Positions 1-8,066 of a stretch of 56,011 nt of DNA are shown piece after piece. Positions within the stretch are counted from its first letter, which is position 1. Each line of letters opens with the position of its first letter. Both the position numbers and the translations under genes were made by a program. The DNA is taken from positions 1 to 56,011 of IMG/VR virus record IMGVR_UViG_3300050821_002508. One strand, given 5' to 3'. The notes under the pieces are model-generated. The model was given only the letters and a program-made list of their open reading frames with translations. It searched no databases and was not told where the DNA came from. Origin of the DNA: a virus.

Positions 1-97
1 TTCCGTGCGGCTCACTCCATCCCGATCCGACATGGCAGCGGTACTTTGTTCAACCGCACATCAAAAGATTTGCCGAATTCTGGAAATGGAAAAACAA
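1..97. repeat. Direct terminal repeat, left copy (circular closure)
   Basis: These 97 bases are identical to 55915-56011. The methyltransferase reading frame that starts at 55866 continues in frame into base 3 of the window, so the two ends are the same piece of DNA seen twice. This is the usual mark of a circular or circularly permuted phage assembly. A real 97-bp terminal repeat cannot be excluded without reads. Confidence 0.95.
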
Positions 98-701
98 ATG
101 CGTGCTTGAAATTGGCTGCGGAATCGGTACGGATACAATCCAGTTTATGAACTCCGGGGCATTCTTGGATGTTGTGGATTTATCGGAAAAAAGCATAGAA
201 ATCACTAAAAAAAGAGTATTCAGTGAGGCTTCACTGAACTGCCCCCTCGGTTACTTCTTCTGTGCCAATGCAGAAGAATTTCTGCCGACAGGATGGATTG
301 GTTATGACCTCATCTATTCTTTCGGCGTCCTGCACCATACACCATATCCAGAAAAGATTCTAAAATTAGCGCATGAACGATTGGATGATGACGGCCAACT
401 TCGGATCATGCTCTACGCCAAATATTCGATCAAGCATCTGTTCAGGATTCAGCCCGAAGCGCAGAAAGGATGCCCACTGGTTCGATGGTATTCGGGATGG
501 GAAGCCCGGAAACTGTTATGGGACTGTGGATTTAAGGTTATAAGTATCGAAAAGACGCACATCTTCCCGTGGAAGATAAAGGATTACGTGGAGCACCGCT
601 TCGTCAAGCATTGGTATTACAGGTGGATGCCGAATTGGATGTTCCGAAGCCTCGAACGGTTACTCGGCCACCACTTACTTTTAATAGCGAGGAAATCATG
701 A
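1..701 (+). CDS. Class I SAM-dependent methyltransferase (3' part; gene starts at 55866)
   Basis: This is the main body of a 249-residue methyltransferase whose first 49 bases lie at 55866-55914. The SAM-binding motif I, LEIGCGIGTD, is at residues 52-61 of the joined protein. An acidic residue follows at the end of strand 2 (DVVDLS), and a YSFGVLHHT stretch matches the motif after strand 4 in small-molecule methyltransferases. It probably methylates a sugar or related metabolite, since it sits between a nucleotide-sugar dehydrogenase and glycosyltransferases. A GTG at 102 is only an internal codon; the true start is the ATG at 55866, which overlaps the previous stop. The substrate is not predictable from sequence. 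Confidence 0.9.
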   Translation, partial: PCGSLHPDPTWQRYFVQPHIKRFAEFWKWKNKCVLEIGCGIGTDTIQFMNSGAFLDVVDLSEKSIEITKKRVFSEASLNCPLGYFFCANAEEFLPTGWIGYDLIYSFGVLHHTPYPEKILKLAHERLDDDGQLRIMLYAKYSIKHLFRIQPEAQKGCPLVRWYSGWEARKLLWDCGFKVISIEKTHIFPWKIKDYVEHRFVKHWYYRWMPNWMFRSLERLLGHHLLLIARKS

Positions 702-829
702 TACTAGCAATCGGAATGGTAGGATTAATTTTTGGAGTAGTTCTCCTATTTAATCTTATAGGTGGAGGATCAGAGATGGGCAAAGTTATAGAATATGATC
801 CAATCATTATTTATTGGATAAATAAGTGA
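698..829 (+). CDS. Small single-span membrane protein
   Basis: A 43-residue protein with one strongly hydrophobic segment (residues 2-25, ILAIGMVGLIFGVVLLF and on), a glycine cluster, and a short polar tail. Its ATG overlaps the methyltransferase stop by four bases (ATGA), and its stop overlaps the next GTG start by four bases, so it is almost certainly translated with the cassette. The function is unknown; it could anchor glycan enzymes at the membrane or alter a host membrane enzyme, which is inference. Read one way, the frame is open back to 569, but the coupled start at 698 is far more likely. Confidence 0.7.
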   Translation: MILAIGMVGLIFGVVLLFNLIGGGSEMGKVIEYDPIIIYWINK

Positions 830-1857
830 AATCGGCGATTGTCGTCACTTCGATCCACGATTGCACGACACTTATCGAAGGATACTACAAGAACATTGCC
901 AAGTACGGTCACGATGTTAGTTGGTATCTGATTCCCGATAGGAAGACTCCACAGCAAAAACTCAACTTTGTATCTATAGAATACCAAGAAGAATTTTTGC
1001 GCGAAGTCGAGTTCGATCCTGCAGACATTCCGTGGAATTCCGATAACCGTCGAAATGTTGGCTACTTGATGGCTCTTGAAGATGGCGCGGAGATGATCGT
1101 TTCCATCGACGATGATAACTACTGCACCGAAGATGAGGACTTTATCGGAACCCACGAAGCTGCCTTATCCTCGGAAGGGCAGATGTCCTTGAGCGTCGAA
1201 GGCGGCTGGTATAATAATTGTAATCTGCTTCGGCCCGTCGCGGAAAACACCTTCCCAAGAGGGTTTCCCTATTACGCCCGGAAGAACCGATACCCCATGT
1301 ATGCCGCAAGGCAAGATACTTCACTTGTCCGGATTAACGCAGGTATGTGGGCCGGTGATCCCGACCTTGATGCGATTAGCTGGTTTACCAAACCCTACTA
1401 CTCTAAAAGTGCATTGGGAAGCGTTTCTCTTGCCGCTGATACCTGGTGCCCGATCAATTCGCAGAATACAGCCATTACAAGAGAAATGATGGCGGCCTAT
1501 TGGTTCGTTCTGATGAAACCGCCAATGGACCGATTCGGAGATATTTTTCAGGGATACTTCGCCTTGAAGGTTGCTAAGCATCTTGGTTGGACTGTTAGAT
1601 TTGGTTCTCCGGTGGTAAGGCATATCCGCAACTCACACGTCTACATGAAGGACATTGCCAAGGAAATTGGGCCGATCCTGCTGATCGAAGAACTCATGCC
1701 GAAATTGATTGAAGCGAAGCTTTCGGGAACGACGGTGGTGGAAGCTTATCTTTCCCTTTCCGGGTTTATTGCTTCACAGGGCGGGGAATTCTATACCGAG
1801 ACGGCACGGCTTATGAAACAATGGGCCGAGACGTGCCGGAGGATCGAGAATGGCTAA
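826..1857 (+). CDS. Glycosyltransferase, GT-A-like (reversibly glycosylated polypeptide/STELLO-like)
   Basis: A 343-residue protein that starts with a Rossmann-like strand (SAIVVTSI) and carries a metal/nucleotide-sugar binding triplet in VSIDDDN at residues 93-98. The preceding IPWNSDNRRNVGYL block resembles the acceptor-loop region of reversibly glycosylated polypeptide and STELLO-type glycosyltransferases. It starts at GTG, overlapping the previous stop (GTGA), and overlaps the radical SAM gene by eight bases. It probably transfers a sugar from a nucleotide donor. The family call rests on motif memory, not on a search. Confidence 0.75.
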   Translation: MKSAIVVTSIHDCTTLIEGYYKNIAKYGHDVSWYLIPDRKTPQQKLNFVSIEYQEEFLREVEFDPADIPWNSDNRRNVGYLMALEDGAEMIVSIDDDNYCTEDEDFIGTHEAALSSEGQMSLSVEGGWYNNCNLLRPVAENTFPRGFPYYARKNRYPMYAARQDTSLVRINAGMWAGDPDLDAISWFTKPYYSKSALGSVSLAADTWCPINSQNTAITREMMAAYWFVLMKPPMDRFGDIFQGYFALKVAKHLGWTVRFGSPVVRHIRNSHVYMKDIAKEIGPILLIEELMPKLIEAKLSGTTVVEAYLSLSGFIASQGGEFYTETARLMKQWAETCRRIENG

Positions 1858-3208
1858 AGTCATACTGGCAGGAGGTCCAAGCTTTGCTCTTTTTAATCCT
1901 TCTCTTCACGCTTCTCTTGGTTTGCTGTATCTCGGTGCTTCCCTCCGCGATGCAGGTCACGACGTTAAAATCATCGACTGTCATAAAATTTCCACCTTCG
2001 ATCCAGATACAAATAAGCTCAAAGTCGATCCGGATCAAATGGAACCCTGCGACATCCTTGGAGTTTCCATCGTCACTCCGAACGCCGAATTCGGAGGGCA
2101 ACTTGCCGCTCTGTGGCCCGCCAAAGTAAAAGTAGGCGGTGGACCTCACGTAACCTATATCATCGACGGTCCTCACGCGCAGTTCAAACAAAAGAAATAC
2201 TTTGAAGGTTTCGACTTCCTGATGACCGGAGAGTGCGAAGAGTCGTTTGTAACTTTTTGTAACACTTGGGACGAGGGAGGATATGTAACGAAAGTACCCG
2301 GAGTGGCATGGTTTAATCCCTTCGGGATGCAGCATAATCCATCTCCACCTTTACCCGATGTGACCAAGATGCCTACCCCGGCTTACGATCTCTGGGGAAA
2401 CTATTCAAAAGGAGGACTACAAGTTGCTTCCATTCATGGGACCAGCGTCGATGTGGCAGAGCGAACCATCGGATCGCTTTGGACTGCGAGGGGATGCCCC
2501 TACGGATGCTCCTTCTGCGCCGACGCTCGAACCAAACTCCGGGAAGAAACCTTCGACCAAATCGAAGCGGAAGTCAAAGCCCTCGCGGAAATCGGAGTAA
2601 CCGCTCTCCGAGTGTGGGACGACGTTTTAACGATCAAAGCGAAACGGTGCCGGGAACTTGCTGCCTTGTTCCACGATTACGGGATGCTCTGGCGGGGCTG
2701 GTCGAGGGTAAACCTCATGGACCCGCAACTGTTCAAAGACCTTGCCAAACTCGGCTGCACGGAAATGGGCTTCGGAGTCGAGCACGGATCGGCCCGAATG
2801 CTCAAGGCCATGAATAAGGGCACGACTCCGGAAGCAAATACCAAAGGCATCCATATCTGCCAAGACGCCGGAATAACGGCAAGAGCCTACTTGCTAATCG
2901 GGTTTCCCGGAGAGACTTGGGAATCCATTCAAGAAATGCAGGACTGGCTTGAAGATTGTAGGCCCGACGCCGCGAGCCTGCATATGTTTCAACCATACCC
3001 AGGATGTGAAGTCTGGATCACGCCGGAAAAATTCGGAGTCACAATTCCGCCTGATTCCTTCTCGAAAATGTGGGAATTGAACGACGATGATCCAAGCACG
3101 ACGGTTCTCGATCTTCCGACAATGAATACGGCAGAATTATTTCAAGCCAGAACCATGCTACACAACTGGATCACCGAAAACATTTCCATGAGGCTTGCCA
3201 CTCGATGA
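1850..3208 (+). CDS. B12-binding domain / radical SAM enzyme
   Basis: A 452-residue protein. Residues 1 to about 150 look like a cobalamin-binding Rossmann domain (LGLLYLGASLRDAGHDVKII, then VGGGPHVT). The radical SAM cluster motif CPYGCSFC (CxxxCxxC) lies near residue 215, followed by the barrel segments WRGWSRVNL and GFGVEHGS that are usual in this superfamily. Enzymes with this architecture carry out radical methylations or rearrangements, often on sugars, lipids or antibiotics. Placed between glycosyltransferases, it may remodel a sugar or lipid carrier. Start ATG overlaps the previous gene by eight bases. Confidence 0.88.
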   Translation: MAKVILAGGPSFALFNPSLHASLGLLYLGASLRDAGHDVKIIDCHKISTFDPDTNKLKVDPDQMEPCDILGVSIVTPNAEFGGQLAALWPAKVKVGGGPHVTYIIDGPHAQFKQKKYFEGFDFLMTGECEESFVTFCNTWDEGGYVTKVPGVAWFNPFGMQHNPSPPLPDVTKMPTPAYDLWGNYSKGGLQVASIHGTSVDVAERTIGSLWTARGCPYGCSFCADARTKLREETFDQIEAEVKALAEIGVTALRVWDDVLTIKAKRCRELAALFHDYGMLWRGWSRVNLMDPQLFKDLAKLGCTEMGFGVEHGSARMLKAMNKGTTPEANTKGIHICQDAGITARAYLLIGFPGETWESIQEMQDWLEDCRPDAASLHMFQPYPGCEVWITPEKFGVTIPPDSFSKMWELNDDDPSTTVLDLPTMNTAELFQARTMLHNWITENISMRLATR

Positions 3209-4203
3209 AAATAGGGCTTTTGTATCCATGCGTAGCAGCTTTGATTGAAAAAATAGCAACCATATTTCCGGGGATCACCGTGGTCGGCCCTCCCTGCGAT
3301 GAACTTAGTACGTGGGACAAACGAATCCTTCCCCTCGCAAGCGCAATCGACCGGCAGGCGGAATGGAAGGCAGTAGGTCTTGATATTCACTTCGACCAAA
3401 GGCCCTACTCGCAGATTGATTTTTCGGTGTATGACCTGCTGATCGAATCGGTCGAAACATTCTTTTACGCACAGGACTGGAAAAATCACTATCAAAGGAT
3501 CGAATGCCCGATCATCGTCAAAACCTGCTGGTCGAATAAGCAGGCCGACTTTCCTGCTGAATACATCCAGTCGAGGAAAAGATTTCCCTTCCTGCTCGAA
3601 ATGCCGTCGCACCTTGCTTACTGGAAAGCCTCTCCGTTTGAGGACGTGACATTGGTTTACAATCCGGTGGGCGACTGGTGGTTTGAGAGGCCGTGGTCCG
3701 GATCAAAGGAAGCTGCTTTGTTCGTTCTGGCGGGCAAGGATATTTGGCGTCCATCCGACAAGACGGTATGTGGCGTTGATCTGTATGAAAAGCTGTGCGA
3801 GAGGTTTCCAGGAAAGATTCATCATCAGGATGGAGCTGTGGACTTTAAGACCGCTTCCGAGATGTCCCAGTTATTCTCCGAGCACCGAGTATTTGTGAAT
3901 CTGGACCGGCAGGATGCGCGGCCCTTGTGTACCAGTTTTACCGAGGCTTTGGCGGCGGGAATGCCAGTGATCGCCCGCGACCTTCCGACCCTGAGCTACA
4001 AAGGATTTATCGACACAAACGGAATCTGTACGGATGACTTTGAGGAGATGTGCGAAGAGATTGAAACCTTGTTCAATGTAAATTCGTATGCTGCCCTGTG
4101 CAGTAATCGAAGCAAGGAAATAGCCCTCGAAAACTTTTCGGTGAATGGAATCAGAGAAGTTTACCTTGCGGCGGCAGATCGGGCAAAGGCGGCTTTCCGA
4201 TAA
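3205..4203 (+). CDS. Glycosyltransferase, GT-B fold, GT4/GT1-like
   Basis: A 332-residue protein. The C-terminal third carries the donor-binding signature of GT-B retaining enzymes: SFTEALAAGMPVIARDLP, then a G-I-C-T-DD stretch and helices ending in EIALENFS. The N-terminal half is divergent. The start ATG overlaps the radical SAM stop (ATGA), and its stop TAA shares a base with the next ATG. It probably adds a sugar to a lipid-linked or surface glycan; donor and acceptor are unknown. Confidence 0.8.
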   Translation: MKIGLLYPCVAALIEKIATIFPGITVVGPPCDELSTWDKRILPLASAIDRQAEWKAVGLDIHFDQRPYSQIDFSVYDLLIESVETFFYAQDWKNHYQRIECPIIVKTCWSNKQADFPAEYIQSRKRFPFLLEMPSHLAYWKASPFEDVTLVYNPVGDWWFERPWSGSKEAALFVLAGKDIWRPSDKTVCGVDLYEKLCERFPGKIHHQDGAVDFKTASEMSQLFSEHRVFVNLDRQDARPLCTSFTEALAAGMPVIARDLPTLSYKGFIDTNGICTDDFEEMCEEIETLFNVNSYAALCSNRSKEIALENFSVNGIREVYLAAADRAKAAFR

Positions 4204-4610
4204 TGCCAAAAAGAACGCACGGACATAACGGGGCAAATGGTAAAAGTTCCACCTACAATAGTTGGGACACTATGATTCAAAGGTGTTGTAACCCAAAAGC
4301 TACGGGATTTTTCCGCTATGGGAAAAAGGGAATAGCTGTATGCGAAAGGTGGAAAAGCTTCACTAATTTTCTTGCGGATATGGGGGAAAGACCAGATGGA
4401 AAAACGTTAGACCGAATCAATCCGCAAGGAAACTATGAACCTATGAATTGCAAGTGGAGCACACCAAAAGAACAAGCTGCCCACATGAGCAGAAATATTC
4501 ACATAACAATTGGGGGAGAAACTCTAATACTCCGGGAGTGGTGTAGAAGGTTGGGAGTCAATCGAGAAACTCTACGCTATAGATACAATCATGGGATGTG
4601 GCCCAAATGA
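4203..4610 (+). CDS. HNH/AP2-like free-standing endonuclease (putative homing)
   Basis: A 135-residue protein of a type common in phages. It has SWDTMIQRCCNP near the start, a YGKKGIAVCERW block, LDRINPQGNYEPMNCKW, and a C-terminal DNA-binding-like segment (LREWCRRLGVNRETLRYR). The central part is usually annotated as HNH-like or AP2-like nuclease. It interrupts a run of glycosyltransferase genes, as mobile homing genes often do. Endonuclease activity is inferred from family habit; classic HNH residues are not obvious. Confidence 0.6.
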   Translation: MPKRTHGHNGANGKSSTYNSWDTMIQRCCNPKATGFFRYGKKGIAVCERWKSFTNFLADMGERPDGKTLDRINPQGNYEPMNCKWSTPKEQAAHMSRNIHITIGGETLILREWCRRLGVNRETLRYRYNHGMWPK

Positions 4611-5440
4611 TAAGCTATCTTTTGCCTTCCAGAAAAAGAAGAACAATTTTCGATAGAATGATTAAATCCATAAGAGATACGTCCAATAATTACGTTGAGG
4701 TCGTGGCCAGATTTGACGATGATGACTCAGAAAATGCTTATTGGGCAGAGCGTGCAGGGGCAAAAGTTATTCTTGGTCCGCGATACCGGGCTATCACCGA
4801 AATGTGGAATGAATGTTTTAGTGTCTGCACCGGAGAAATCGTAGCACAAGGAAATGACGATACTGTTTTCACTACTTCCGGATGGGACCAGATGGTCGAA
4901 GCCGCTTTTGCCGAAGTCGAGGACAACATTCTGCTGGTACATGGAAACGATGTATTCGGGCACGGGGATAGGTTCGGGCCACACGCGTTCGTAAGTAGAA
5001 AGTGGGTCGAAGCTCTTGGATACTTTATTCCTCCCTACTTCTGCTCCGATTTCGGAGATGCGTGGATCAATGAACTGGCTGACCGGATCGGGCGAAGAAG
5101 GTACGTTCCTTTCGACATCGAACACCGCCATTTTAGTTATGGATTTGAGGAAATGAACGATGAAACGACCAAGGAAAGACTCGAACGGCACAAGGAAGAC
5201 GATCCCGATTCGCTATACTACAGCCCGGAAATGACGAATCAAAGAGTCAAAGATGCCGAAAAACTCGCTTCGCTGATGACCTCAAAACCTGATATTACCG
5301 GCTGGACTCCTCCCAAAGGAACTCCTGGGATACTCAGCATGGGTCAATGTCCAAAGTGCAATAGCGTGATGACGGTGCCCTACGCCGGGAAATTGATGTG
5401 TAATCAGTGCGGCTTGGAGTTTGAGAGGAAGAGAAGATAA
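4607..5440 (+). CDS. GT-A glycosyltransferase with C-terminal zinc ribbon
   Basis: A 277-residue protein. The N-terminal domain begins ISYLLPSRKR, has an acidic run FDDDD at 36-40 and QGNDD at 81-85 (DxD-like, metal and nucleotide-sugar binding), and resembles family-2-type transferases. The last 30 residues form a four-cysteine zinc ribbon: CPKC at 248-251 and CNQC at 265-268. I chose the ATG at 4607, which overlaps the previous stop (ATGA), over an in-frame GTG at 4598. The ribbon could bind nucleic acid or a protein partner. Such a tail on a small glycosyltransferase is unusual and recurs in the next gene. Confidence 0.8.
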   Translation: MISYLLPSRKRRTIFDRMIKSIRDTSNNYVEVVARFDDDDSENAYWAERAGAKVILGPRYRAITEMWNECFSVCTGEIVAQGNDDTVFTTSGWDQMVEAAFAEVEDNILLVHGNDVFGHGDRFGPHAFVSRKWVEALGYFIPPYFCSDFGDAWINELADRIGRRRYVPFDIEHRHFSYGFEEMNDETTKERLERHKEDDPDSLYYSPEMTNQRVKDAEKLASLMTSKPDITGWTPPKGTPGILSMGQCPKCNSVMTVPYAGKLMCNQCGLEFERKRR

Positions 5441-6129
5441 TGCGATGGGAGATTTTATGCCTCACGATGCCGACGCGAACGGAATTCCTTTACTCGCTCA
5501 AAGCCATCCTTGAACCACAAATCCATGCCCATAAAGGCGAAGTTCAATTTGTGGTGAAGCTCTCGGACCCGGAAATATCACTGGGAGCGAACCGGCAGAA
5601 GATGAGGGAAGAATCGAGCGCCGAGTACATCAATTTCTTTGATGACGATGACTGCCCGGCACTAGATTATGTGGACCGGATACTTCCCTTACTTGATGGA
5701 GTCGATTACATTGGTTTCCGGGTGCAAGCCTATGAAGATGGAAAGGCTTTGCCGGGGCCGACTTACCACTCCCTGCTTTGCGGGGGGTGGTTCGATAAAA
5801 CGTACGCGGACGGGTCGAAAAGCTGGCACCGGGATATTTCGCACATCAATCCGATTCGACGGGAACTGGCCCTAAAAGTACCGATTTATGGGGGTTTCGG
5901 GGAAGATAGCCGATGGTCGGGAGACTTACGAAAACTCGGAATCGTGAAGACCGAGCATTTTATTGAACAAACTATGTATTTTTATCTTAGCCGAACAGAT
6001 AAAATAGATGGCGTCAAGCTAGGACCACTAACGGCTGGAAATTGCTTCCATTGTAATAATCCCGCAACTGTACTGGTCGGAAATGGAATTCGCTACTGTA
6101 ATTCTTGTGGAGCGGAGGAAAAATTATGA
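5440..6129 (+). CDS. GT-A-like glycosyltransferase with C-terminal zinc ribbon
   Basis: A 229-residue protein starting RWEILCLTMPTR, with a strong acidic motif INFFDDDDCP near residue 70 that fits a DxD site. Further blocks are HINPIRRELA and GGFGEDSRWSGDL, where GED recalls the catalytic acid region of GT-A enzymes. Residues 202-223 form a zinc ribbon with CFHC and CNSC pairs. The ATG shares one base with the previous stop TAA. It is a shorter relative or parallel of the preceding gene, with the same domain order. Confidence 0.75.
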   Translation: MRWEILCLTMPTRTEFLYSLKAILEPQIHAHKGEVQFVVKLSDPEISLGANRQKMREESSAEYINFFDDDDCPALDYVDRILPLLDGVDYIGFRVQAYEDGKALPGPTYHSLLCGGWFDKTYADGSKSWHRDISHINPIRRELALKVPIYGGFGEDSRWSGDLRKLGIVKTEHFIEQTMYFYLSRTDKIDGVKLGPLTAGNCFHCNNPATVLVGNGIRYCNSCGAEEKL

Positions 6130-6725
6130 AAACAATAATTTGCGTATATCAGATCAGAAATCTAATCAATGGTGATCGGTATATTGGCTCCACGAAAAAC
6201 TACAAGGCAAGAATTAGGGCGCATCTAAATACCTTGAGAAAGGGCATCCATGCATCAAAGTCGATGCAGAACGCATTTGATTCACAGGGAGAAAAGGTGT
6301 TTGTTTTTGAAATAGTCGAAATGGCTAGAACACGCAATCTGTTAGCGTGTGAACAGCGTTATTTAGATCAGCATCCAACCTACAATTCCGCAATGATCGC
6401 CGGTCCCGGCAGGCGAGGGATGAAGAATTCCTATGAACATCGCGCGAGAATTAGTCATTCTCTAATCGGAAGAATCAGTCCACTCAAAGGGAAAATATTA
6501 ACACAGAAGCACAAGGACAGATTATCCGTGTCTGTGGGAAAGACAAAGCATGTCCGCTGGCACGTTCGTAAGGGTCTTTGGAGTATAGACTGTGAATTGT
6601 GCGCTCGGTCACTGAAGGAATATTCTAAATTAAAATGTCTTACGTTAACTACTGCGGAACGTAAAAGGTTCAGGAAATCTTGTGAAACAAGTGAATACAT
6701 CCAGAAGTCCATGCGTGCCGCATGA
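6126..6725 (+). CDS. GIY-YIG homing endonuclease
   Basis: A 199-residue protein. The N-terminal domain has the spaced signature VYQIRNLINGDRYIGSTKNY (VYQ for GIY, then YIG) and a following arginine in ARIRAH; a basic C-terminal half carries a KHKDRLS segment typical of NUMOD-like DNA-binding modules. I chose the ATG at 6126, overlapping the preceding stop (ATGA); a GTG at 6105 is in frame but not needed. Like the gene at 4203, it sits between two glycosyltransferase genes and is probably a mobile homing gene. Confidence 0.85.
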   Translation: MKTIICVYQIRNLINGDRYIGSTKNYKARIRAHLNTLRKGIHASKSMQNAFDSQGEKVFVFEIVEMARTRNLLACEQRYLDQHPTYNSAMIAGPGRRGMKNSYEHRARISHSLIGRISPLKGKILTQKHKDRLSVSVGKTKHVRWHVRKGLWSIDCELCARSLKEYSKLKCLTLTTAERKRFRKSCETSEYIQKSMRAA

Positions 6726-7282
6726 CCGATGTTTTTATGATGAATTATTTCGGGGAGAATGCCATCCGGCACTTCATGGCAAGGGTCTGTCACGAGCGTT
6801 GGAGAATAGAAGATTGTAATTTCATGTTCGCGGTTCCCGGCAATCCAAGGGACTTTCACAGTACCGGGAAAAAGGAATGCGAGCAGGCGGCGAGTACGGA
6901 GATTTACGTGGTGGCCGACAATGACTGCCTGATTCTTGGGAAAGACTGGGTAAACCGTGGACGTGCCCTCGTCGATAGACATCCGGAGTATGGGCTACTA
7001 GCAGCGGCAAACATCTGCGAGGGGGAATTCGCATCGGGAACCAACTGGCAGACTGAAGATGAAGTCGTGGAACGTACGATGGTCGGAGGGATCGTGTTTG
7101 TCCGGAAGGGTATCCTAACTGACTTTCCGATGTGTGAACCGATGGAAGTAGACCGGGTAATTTGTGACGAAATCCGGTCAAAAGGCTATAAGACTGGAAT
7201 TATGCCGCAGCTTAGATTTAATCACCTGGGAGCCGGGTATAGCCTCTCTAATCCGGACTGGTGGATGAAAGTACCGGGATGA
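6722..7282 (+). CDS. GT-A-like glycosyltransferase
   Basis: A 186-residue protein with a VADNDC motif near residue 65 (DxD-like), an MVGGIVFVRKG block, and HLGAGYS near the end. This is the layout of short family-2-like transferases that lack a zinc tail. The start ATG overlaps the GIY-YIG stop. It closes the series of glycosyltransferases in the cassette. The next tiny gene supplies a separate CxxC-bearing protein. Confidence 0.7.
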   Translation: MTDVFMMNYFGENAIRHFMARVCHERWRIEDCNFMFAVPGNPRDFHSTGKKECEQAASTEIYVVADNDCLILGKDWVNRGRALVDRHPEYGLLAAANICEGEFASGTNWQTEDEVVERTMVGGIVFVRKGILTDFPMCEPMEVDRVICDEIRSKGYKTGIMPQLRFNHLGAGYSLSNPDWWMKVPG

Positions 7283-7473
7283 AGCCTAAATCGGTGAAGT
7301 CGATCAAAGTCAATGTATCGGGAGCGCCTGACTCCTGGACGAAAAGACTCTGCCGGATCGACGGAGACATCCTCCCGAAGAAACATCAACCTACCTGGGG
7401 ACTTCAGAATTCGGAAATGACCTGGTATTGCCAGAGGTGCGGAACTAAGCTCGAACATCCCCTTCGGTACTAG
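7279..7473 (+). CDS. Small protein with terminal CxxC knuckle
   Basis: A 64-residue basic protein (MKPKSVKSIKVNVSG) ending with WYCQRCGTKLEH, so at most half a zinc ribbon. The ATG overlaps the glycosyltransferase stop (ATGA), marking it as the last gene of the cassette. In the two upstream glycosyltransferases a zinc ribbon is fused at the C terminus; here a CxxC element is on its own polypeptide. The function is unknown. Confidence 0.6.
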   Translation: MKPKSVKSIKVNVSGAPDSWTKRLCRIDGDILPKKHQPTWGLQNSEMTWYCQRCGTKLEHPLRY

Positions 7474-7775
7474 ACTTTTGCGATCCCACCGCACTGCCAG
7501 CACCGAAAACCTTTGGCCGTTCCGTGGACGCACGCCGGGGCAGACTTCGAGTGCTCGACTCCACCGGCTTTAGGCTTCCGTCCTCCTGCCTCTCGAACCG
7601 TAGTATCTTCCCGCACACCCGATATTCGATGATCCGACTCAACCTTCATCCCCGCCAGCAATATCCGATGGCACCACCTGGTTACCGGAACATCTCCTGC
7701 CTGCAATTTTACCCACTTCCACTCCGGCTCCGTCAAATAAACCACCATACGCCGTCTATCCGTATCTGGTGTCAT
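7470..7775 (-). CDS. Putative DNA-binding protein with C-terminal zinc motif
   Basis: A 101-residue protein. The N-terminal part (RRMVVYLTEPEWKWVKLQAG, then VTRWCHRILLAG) has the strand-helix-helix look of small ribbon-helix-helix repressors. The end has CVHGTAKGFRCWQCGG, a His/Cys zinc motif common in small phage proteins. It converges with the sugar cassette and the two stop codons overlap. No good Shine-Dalgarno lies before the ATG; the transcript from 7785-7813 would be almost leaderless. Confidence 0.6.
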   Translation of the reverse strand: MTPDTDRRRMVVYLTEPEWKWVKLQAGDVPVTRWCHRILLAGMKVESDHRISGVREDTTVREAGGRKPKAGGVEHSKSAPACVHGTAKGFRCWQCGGIAKV

Positions 7776-7784
7776 CTGGTGCTA

Positions 7785-7813
7785 ATTGTGCATAAGAGGC
7801 AACTCTGTGTCAA
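7785..7813 (-). promoter_or_regulatory. Candidate sigma70-type promoter for 7470-7775
   Basis: On the minus strand TTGACA (7808-7813) is followed after 17 bases by CACAAT (7785-7790). The predicted start falls a few bases before the ATG at 7775, implying a nearly leaderless mRNA. Confidence 0.4.
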
Positions 7814-8066
7814 TAGAATATGCTACTAAGCAGCTTTGTTAGGTGCCAGGCGCAGAAAATAAGTGGAGGTGGTGATGCACGCACGCGCCCCTACCCTCCT
7901 GCGCGAAGGCAGGCTCGATGAAAACGGAATGGGTCCCCCTTCATGGTCAAAGCAAAAGACTTAGCGTTGTTCAAGCGCCATTACCGGCCTGTATCTTTGC
8001 GTCAGATAATCCATAGTATGTTTACTACGATTGCAATGTGTTGATAACAAAAGACTTTAACTTGAA
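7814..8066. other. Intergenic stretch with one tiny candidate reading frame
   Basis: No convincing gene fills this gap. A strong GGAGGT (7865-7870) stands four bases before an ATG at 7875 that opens a 29-codon frame to 7964 on the plus strand (begins MHARAPTLLREG). The spacing is short and the peptide is unlike anything I recognise, so it may be a leader peptide or chance. A small CCTGC/GCAGG hairpin lies inside it. Confidence 0.3.

Noticed and set aside
569-697. Upstream extension of the small membrane protein at 698
   Set aside because: It runs over the methyltransferase in another frame; the ATGA overlap at 698 is the better start.
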